This document shows positions 57,264 through 64,000 of a stretch of 64,000 nt of DNA, one piece after another. Origin of the DNA: Eucommia ulmoides (Eukaryota; Streptophyta; Magnoliopsida; Garryales; Eucommiaceae); NCBI GenBank assembly GCA_016647705.1, contig CM028329.1:15463910-15527909 (forward strand), given 5' to 3'. Both the position numbers and the translations under genes were made by a program. A model generated the notes under the pieces. That model saw only the letters and a list, made by a program, of their open reading frames with translations. It had not been told where the DNA came from and did not search any database. The stretch's first letter is position 1. The number at the start of each line of letters is the position of its first letter.

Positions 57264-57708
57264 TGATACAAACCAAGCCCATACTTGGTACGAACCAATG
57301 GTTACAAACCCACTAGGTAGAACTCACCTTGAAAACCGGCTTGCCAGGGGAAGGTGCCTAGGAGCTTATAGCCCACCAAACAATCCTATACTTAGTCGAT
57401 GTGGGATCCTAACATTTCCCCACGCTTCCACAGTCGACGTCCAAGTTGGCCTCTTTGCCCCTCCGGCCTCTTTACCCCAGCGCACTGGTCAGCCTGCCGA
57501 GGTCAGTCTGTCACATAGGCGACAACGTGGTTCCAGGACCATACTCTGATACCAATTGATACAAACCAAGCCCATACTTGGTACGAACCAATGGTTACAA
57601 ACCCACTATGTAGAACTCACCCTTGAAAACCGGCTTACAAGGGGAGGGTGCCTAAGAGCTTATAACCCACCAACCAATCCCATACTTAGTCGATGTGGGA
57701 TCCTAACA
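57264..57708 (-). mobile_element. Complete TRIM element, 445 bp
   Basis: On the minus strand: 5' LTR 57,708-57,557 and 3' LTR 57,414-57,264, each running TGTTAGGATCCCACATCG to TTTGTATCA. PBS ATTGGTATCAGAGTATGG lies just inside the 5' LTR and a purine-rich tract (GTGGGGAAA) just before the 3' LTR. The flanks are AATAT on both sides (57,259-57,263 and 57,709-57,713). Both LTRs agree at roughly 95 percent by eye, so this is one of the younger insertions here. There is no coding capacity. Confidence 0.9.
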
Positions 57709-57849
57709 AATATTTTCCTAAGTTGTCGATGCTCCAACAATATCACTGGAATGTTGTTGGGGCTCCGGCAAAGTCGCATAAATGTCACCGAAGTTCTAAA
57801 AATATGGTTGTAAATGTGACCCACGTTTTTTGCAGCTATTATCGAATTT

Positions 57850-59250
57850 TTTAATTGATGTTCAAAATTTCGGATCTGAGACTTTTACTCCACCACATAG
57901 TAAGGTGATGGAAAAAAATTGCAGCTCCTGTAGTAGATAAAGTACCCATGTGCATTCGGCATAGAAATGAGGTAGAGATTGGTACTTGGCTTTGCTACTT
58001 AAGCGTGGGACTGAGTTGAATCTTAACGATCCAAGAGATCCGATTAGAGACAAAAGCCAATAGTAGAGCAACGGTAGTCAAGGCGTCCCGCCTAGTCAAC
58101 ATTAGAATAAGCCTTCAGTCTCAAGGGATTAACAACATACTAAAAAAGAAGACTAAAGTCCAGAGTCTCTTTTAGTTAATGAAGGATCTATTGAGCATCT
58201 ATGAGGTGAAGAGACTGAAGTTGACACACGAGTTGAGCAACCTGATAAATAACATAGGCAGCGTCACGTAGGTGAGAGTGAGGTACTACAAGGAGCTAAC
58301 CAGTTGATGATACTCAATTGCATTAGATAGGAGATCTCTGTTGTGAGATGTCTATTGAGTCTTACTGCATATTCGGGTGTCCCAGAATTTGCGATCTGTA
58401 ATAACAAAGGGAATAAGAAGATCAACAATATAATTTAACTGAGCGTCGCATAAACTAGTAGAGAAGAGAGTTATTTCAAGGCCCTGAAAGTAGGATAAAG
58501 AACTAAGACCAGTTAGCTTAAACTCCTTATCAAGAGTAGTGATGAAACACGAAACTAGAGACGGTTAGTTGCCAATGAGTATAATGTCATCAACATCCAA
58601 CATGAGAAGTATTATCGTAAAAGCAAAATGCTCTGAGATTGATTGACATGACACTATATGAAACCAAACTGCAAAAGGAAGATGCTCATATGTTGAAACC
58701 AAGCTCGAGGTGCCTGTTTAAGTTATAAATAGCTTTCTTTATATGACAGGTGGTTAAGTCATATAAACAGTTTCATCCAAAATGTCCACATCAAACTAAA
58801 GCATATCAACAGACTGAGTACAGTGCGAATAGTGATAGCTTTGCTTAAATGTCGCATCAAATTCAGTGTCGGTCTATTGATGAAATATCTTGGCAACTAG
58901 ATGAGCTTTGCAGTTATTTGCCCTGTGTTTGAGTTTGAAGACCCACTTGAAACCCACAATATGTCGATGTCAAGCAAAAGGAACAAGAACCTAGGTGTCA
59001 TTCTCAAGAAGGCATTAACTCACCGGTCATGATCTGACGGCATGGAAAGGCACAAACAGTCTAGGAGTAGCAGGTCAATTCATCACTGGGATTATGGAAA
59101 TTAAGCTAGGTGAGTATTGGGTTGTAACATCTGTCTGGATGAGAGGTTGATGAGCGTCTTCTTAATGGCGTGTAACCATCATATGCAGGGAACATGTTGA
59201 ATGAGGAGCTTTAGAGGTGGCAATAGCAGGAAGAGAAGTCTCAGAGGGAC
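57850..59250 (-). mobile_element. Ty1/Copia RT and RNase H relic
   Basis: On the minus strand: a start of RT with KLKHRANNCKAHLVAKIFH near 58,900, an ITIRTVLSL block, VDVDDIILIGN near 58,600 (YVDD region), and RNase H with LSSKAKYQSLPHF and AECTWVLYLLQELQ near 57,960. The order suits Copia pol. It is broken in many places and has no LTRs in view. Confidence 0.7.
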
Positions 59251-59704
59251 GAATGTGTCGGCTTTGATATCCCATATATATGGGCTACAAAATTTCCTAA
59301 ATAATCTCTAGTATTAACAAATTATACAAGATTTACGAAAAAAAATCCCTAAGAATCATCGAGACTCCTAAAATCACTCTCTGTCAAATATTTTGAAATA
59401 TCATCAATTTCCCACCCTCCCCCTCAAATTAGGGAATAAATATTTGTCATTCCCAACTCACCTAAAAATGTGTGATAGGACTTGTTTTTCAATCATATTA
59501 TAAGGATATCGGTCAATCATTTCAAAAGATGCATGGAGTACCAATATCACCACTCTCCACCTTCTCTTTTAAAAATGCCTTTCAATCTCTCTGTGTTTTG
59601 TTTGGTCATGTTGAATTGGGTAATCAAGGCCATACATTAGGGTATAACCTTTAGAAATTAGGAGAGTTAACGATGCCATTTGCATAAACTTTATGGTATA
59701 CACT
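59251..59704. other. No recognised gene
   Basis: Contains CCCACCCTCCCCCTCAAATT near 59,418, which on the minus strand looks like a Copia polypurine tract next to an LTR start, but no LTR could be traced. A 60-codon frame (59,472-59,654) has no recognised motif. Confidence 0.35.
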
Positions 59705-61997
59705 CAGTCATAATTGTGAAAATTGCGTCTAGGCGCGCACCTAGGCGCAAGTCGCACACAGGCACAAGCTGCATAAAGGTGTGTTACACAAGTCAAAGGG
59801 CATCGTGTGCATAAGGCCCGCGCCTTAGGGGGTAAAGCCCAAAGCTCTAGGCAAATCTCAAGCATGCGTCCAGTAAGTCCAACCATTTTTTCTCTTAAAT
59901 TACAAATTAACCCCCTTTAATTTATTAAAATGAAACCCTACCTAAAGAGTATCGAAGGAGAGCCCATCGGCACTTCAGCAACAAGGAAAGGATCGTTTCA
60001 ACAACCTAGGCTTCTTGTTGATTGTTCCAACCTAGCACTACTTCTTCTTGATCATTCCGGCCTCCAGGTTCATCCTCTATCTTCTTCGCTTTTTCTTCTT
60101 CTTCTTCTATGTCGCTTCTTCTTCTCCTACTCTGTTGCTTCTTTTTCTTCTCCCCTACTTGTTCTTCTTCCCTGCTTCTTCTCATTTTTTTATTTTTTTT
60201 CTTTCTCGTCTTCCCTATGAGTCTGTTTAATTTTGTTTTTTTTGTCATTTTTACGGCTTCTTCAATTCTTTCCTCATTTTTCTTGCTCTTTTCCCTTTTT
60301 TTAACTTAACATTTCAACTAGAGATTTTTTTAATTTTCTTATTTTATGTTACTGTTGTTTCTAAAGATTTCAGCTTTTATGCAAGAATTGTTTATCAATT
60401 ATTATCTTGTGCTAAAATCTCTATTTAGTAGGAAATAAATTAAATGGTTGGTAAAGGATCATAAGATCCTGCAAAGAAATATGCACGTATGGTAAATCCA
60501 CAAGACAAAAATACAACAGCCTGTAACTTTTTTGGAAAAGTAACCAAAGTCGACATCTTTTGGGCTAAATACCACATTGTTGGCGGGCTTAGGAAAGTAT
60601 GTAATCTGTATGCAAAATATAATTCATCTCGTGCGAAGGGGGATATTGAAGAAGCCATGTCCAAAAAGAAGAAAGAAAGAGCAAGTTAATTGCAGAATAC
60701 CAGACTTTGATGACTTAGAAAATAAGGATGAGGACGAGCATGAGGTTTAAGAGGTGACGTCCGGTAAAGACAAGTTTCATCAAGTAATAATTCACATACA
60801 ATTGCTCCAAGAAAACCAAAGCAAAATGGGTGTATTGACCTGTATTTCACCCCTGATCCAGAAACTACTATGAAAAAACCAATGGGGAAGTAAACTAAAT
60901 TGGTTGACAATGATCCGGCAAAGAAAAAGTTAAAGTCCCGAGCATGTACACTCCTAGCGAGTGGATGTATGATGTGAGAATTCCATTTAGTGTTGTGAAT
61001 TATAATAGTTTTCAAGCAATGATTGAGGGTATCAAACAATATGGTCCAAGATGAAAGCTCTATCCTCCCATGAAGTTAGGGTTCTTCTACTAAAAAAAAG
61101 CAAGGGAACACACAAATAAAATTCTTAAAACTTACAAGTAAACACGTGAAACAAATGGATGCTCTATTATGATTGGCGGATAGTTGGAAGACAAGTGGGA
61201 GACGACTTTAATTAATTTCTTTGTTTATAATCCTCGGGGAAGTATGCTTCTTATATATCGATGCTTCCTCTTATGCAAATAGTGGAGAGAAAATGTTTGA
61301 CTTACTTCGCAAATGTGTGGATAATTTTGAGAATTTCATGTAGTGCAAGTGGTTACCGATAGTACCTCAACTAACGTAATAGCTTATAAGTTTAACTTTC
61401 AAGTTCTGATATTTTTGTTTTAATATATAATACATACTTTTAAAATTTTATTATTGTTTTGCCTTTTCATCCTTCATAGGGAAATTGTGGAGATAAAATA
61501 TGCGTACCTTTTAAATTTTATTAATTTTTTTTTTTCTTTTCATCCTTTATGAGGAGATTGTTGGAGGTAAAATATCCACACTTTTGTTAGCCACCATGTG
61601 TCGCCACTATTTGGATTCAATGATAGAAGACATCTTCAAACTACCGAATATGAATAGAACATTTGAAAAAGTTGACTTCTTCTATGGTGGTATGGTTTAT
61701 ATGATGAGAGTATTTACTCGTCAAAAGCGATTGCTAAAGCCTGCAAAAAACAATTTGCTACGGCTTTTATCACATTGTCGAGAATTCACAAACAAAAGAA
61801 TAACTTGAGAAAGATGTTCCCTTTAGATGACAAGACCACTAGCAAATGGGCACATGAGCTACAAACTAAAAGGGCGAAAGAAATTGTACTAATGCCATCA
61901 TTTATGAACAATGTAATCTTTTGCCTTAAGGTGTCAGGCCCTATTGTTTGAGTGCTTCGTTCGGTTGATGGAGAGAAAAAACCTCCCATGGGATATA
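59705..61997 (+). mobile_element. hAT DNA transposon, decayed, interrupted by a Copia element
   Basis: The left end is probably CAGTCATAATTGTG (about 59,705), followed by the GCGTCTAGGCGCGCACCTAG-type subterminal repeats familiar from plant hAT elements and a CTT-rich stretch (60,080-60,310). The transposase follows from about 60,440. A Copia element starts at about 61,998, just after transposase codons for PPMGYI, so the right part of the transposon lies beyond the window or is lost. Confidence 0.75.
60440..61997 (+). pseudogene. hAT transposase with BED finger and DUF659, decayed
   Basis: Order of blocks: KKYARMVNPQDKN and ACNFFGKVTKVD with KYHIVGGLRKVCN (BED zinc finger; the second cysteine of the usual C-x2-C is Phe here), MSKKKKERA, KPKQNGCIDLYFTPDPE, then a DUF659-type stretch with EWMYDVRIPFSVVNYNSF and QAMIEGIKQYGP (about 60,958-61,050), CRHYLDSMIEDIFKLPN and LKPAKNNLLR (61,600-61,760), and MPSFMNNVIFCLKVSGP with VDGEKKPPMGYI up to 61,997. 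These follow plant hAT transposases of the type with a BED finger. Several frameshifts and stop codons, plus loss of sequence between 61,200 and 61,580, make it inactive. The hAT C-terminal dimerisation region is not in view. Confidence 0.8.
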
Positions 61998-64000
61998 TAG
62001 AAAAAAAGGAGGGAATAATTCTCTTATCTATTGATACAATTACAAGGGAGCAAACACCTTTAAATAGGAAAAGAATGGCACACAGATGCTAACCCTAGAA
62101 TCTCATACAATCAATGAATTTCCTAATTTTATTCAAATCACTACTTCCTTAATTTATTCAAATCTCTAATCTATCAAACCCTAACCAAAAATATCCCTAA
62201 TTTACCGACACTTCCCTTCTAGTTGGTGCAAAGATATCCATCATGCCCAACTTGCTTACTTGAAGCTTGAAAGGCTATCTCAACAGTCCCTTAGTCAAAA
62301 CATCTGCAACTTGTTGTGTTGTGGGTACAAATAGAGTTCAAATTATTCCATTATCACTTCGAAATTTTTTAATCTGAATCTGAAATTGTGTTTGAACCAT
62401 ATAAAAAATTTTAAACACAATCTCAACATTAGATTTTTCTTTTAAAAGGAACACCCAAGTGACTCTAGTATGATCATCAATGAAAGTAACAAACCAACGT
62501 TTTCCAGAAAAAGTTGGCACTCTAGAAGGACCCCAAACAACACTATGAATCATGGTAAATGGTTTTGGTTTTTTATATGGTTGAGATGGAAAAACAGCCC
62601 GATGATGTTTTGCTAATTCACAAGATTCACACCCAAAAACAGAAGCATTTTTATTCATGAATAACTTGGGAAATAAATGTTTTAAATATTGAAAATTTGG
62701 ATATCCTAATCGATAATGCCATAACATAATCTTATTGTCATTAGAAACAGAAATAGAATTGAAACAAGTCTGCTGATCTTGCCATCCAAAGGTTGATCCG
62801 TTATTAAAGAGGTAGAGGCCACTATCTTATTTAGCACCCCCAATCATCTTCCCTAAGGTTAAATTCTGAAATTCACAACGAGAAGACCAAAAATTAACTT
62901 GGCAATTATGATCAAGAGTTAATTTGCTGACAGACATGAGATTATATGACAAATGAGGAACGTGCAAAACATTTTTAAGAATTATAGAAGGGGAAATGGT
63001 AACTATTCCTTTTCCAGCAATAGTAGCAAAAGAGCCATATATAATTTTAACTTTTTGATTCCCTACACAAGGTGTATATGAAGAAAAAAATTGCAAAGTT
63101 CTGGCCATATAATCGGTAGCACGTGAATCTAATATCCAGAAGCCATTAGACTTGATACGAGCGATGGCGGCAGTGAAAGAGTTATCTGATTGTGCTAGAG
63201 AACAAGATGGGTTATAATTTCCTAAAGATTGGGACCGAAACATTTTATATAGGTGCTCTATTTGTTCCTTTGTAAACAAAAGTGACTCTGAGAAAGATTG
63301 TTGCCCTAGATCTATGTTGCTAGCTTGAAATGCGCGGACATCTCCCCTTGCCCTAGTGTCACTACATGGTTTTTTCTTCCAATTTGTCGGTTTCCTATAC
63401 AGCTTCTAGCAACTTTCCCAGGTATGCCACGGCCTTCTACAATGGTCACACCAAGGCCTCTATTTTCCTCCTTACCTATCTCCTTCTGAATCTGCACCTC
63501 GGGCCACAAGAGCAGATCCTTCACCATCTATTTTTGGTTCATCAATGTTCTTCAACATCACTTATCGTCGTGCTTCTTCTCTATGTACTTCGGAAAAGAC
63601 CTCCCTTATCGTCGGCAAGGGTTGCTTTCCTAAAATACGTCCTCGAACCTAATCGAGTTCTTTGTTCAAACCAGCCAAGAACACAAATATCCAGCCTCTC
63701 TCAATCTACTTTTTGTACCGAGCACTATCATTTGGATTTTCCCATTGTTCATCTTCAAACATATCTAATTCCTGCCAAACTGCCATCATATCATTATAGT
63801 AGACTATTACCTCACGATTGGCTTGCTGCATCTTCCACATTCGAGTGTTTAATTCGAACATCTGTGAGTGATTGTCCAAATCTGAATAGGTTTTCCGAGT
63901 TGCTTCCCAGACATCGCAAGCCATCGGCAGGTACAAGAAGGGCTTTCCAACAATTGCTTCCATGAAATTGATCAGTCAGGCTATCACCATTGAGTTTTCT
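61998..64000 (-). mobile_element. Ty1/Copia element inserted in the hAT transposon, runs off the window
   Basis: On the minus strand, from the right: gag (63,963-63,706; MFELNTRMWKMQQANREVIV, YYNDMMAVWQELD), zinc knuckle region near 63,450, protease start GFWILDSRATDYMARTLQFF (63,130), GAG-pre-integrase and integrase (62,727-62,338; LWHYRLGYPNFQYLKHLFPK, FVTFIDDHTRVTWVFLLKEK), a trace of the RNase H end (TTQQVADVLTKGLL, 62,300), polypurine tract CTAGAAGGGAAG and a 3' LTR (about 62,210-61,998) starting TGTCGGTAAATTAGGG. RT is not seen. It is broken. The 5' LTR lies beyond the window. Confidence 0.8.

Noticed and set aside
59930-60309. Several overlapping frames with Leu/Phe/Ser-rich protein
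   Set aside because: They arise from a CTT/TTC-rich stretch in the hAT element's leader; low complexity, no domain.
63366-63965. 199-codon plus-strand frame, the longest in the window
   Set aside because: It is antisense to Copia gag and zinc-knuckle coding; the gag motifs are on the minus strand and account for the open frame.
1-64000. tRNA genes suggested by TGGTATCAGAGC-type sequences
   Set aside because: Each lies just inside an LTR and is a primer-binding site; no cloverleaf with A and B boxes was seen.

Overview
The window looks like AT-rich intergenic and intronic DNA from a flowering plant, most likely a eudicot. Long stretches lack open frames and are packed with nested plant-type LTR retrotransposons (Tat, chromovirus and Del/Tekay-like Ty3/Gypsy; Sirevirus and other Ty1/Copia), short non-autonomous TRIMs, a MULE, a Harbinger-type MITE and a hAT transposon. 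The single host gene recognised is a spliced plant gene on the minus strand, a tyrosine/tryptophan permease-type transporter. Nine consecutive coding exons can be placed between 38,015 and 54,739. All carry GT..AG borders and keep phase across every junction, so it looks like a live gene. Its 5' exons, with the N-terminus and first membrane helices, were not found and probably lie beyond 64,000 or in sequence I could not recognise.

Layout. 1-7.7 kb: retrotransposon relics (an LTR cut by the window edge, a gag-like 'plant transposon protein' relic, a Sirevirus 5' LTR with gag, a short Del/Tekay-like derivative). 8.2-27.2 kb: a nest. An LTR-like AT-rich relic was hit by a 17.4 kb Tat-lineage Gypsy element (9,420-26,839, target duplication TAATT), which was hit by a 4.9 kb non-autonomous Gypsy-type element (16,017-20,902). 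The Tat copy carries an accessory frame antisense to gag-pol. 28.2-33.8 kb: a chromovirus-like Gypsy relic whose reverse transcriptase region was split by a 1.6 kb Mutator-type element with a perfect 10-bp target duplication. 34.8-36.9 kb: a solo Del/Tekay-like LTR with duplication ACATA.

38-54.7 kb: the transporter gene. Its introns hold four Copia relics, a TRIM-like element with a minisatellite body inside one of those relics, a tiny complete TRIM, a Harbinger-type MITE with its own minisatellite, and a long inverted repeat. 55.4-57.7 kb: a rearranged second copy of the minisatellite TRIM family, a 125-bp solo LTR and a 445-bp complete TRIM. 57.9-59.3 kb: a Copia RT/RNase H relic. 59.7 kb to the end: a decayed hAT transposon with BED-finger transposase, interrupted by a Copia element that runs off the window.

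No rRNA, tRNA or CRISPR was seen. The retroelements are fossils with many breaks. The most unusual items are the TRIM-like family whose interior is a GC-rich tandem array (two copies, one with LTRs in opposite orientations), the antisense accessory frame with a TATA-like box, and the MITE built around an AT-rich minisatellite with a near-perfect palindrome near one end.
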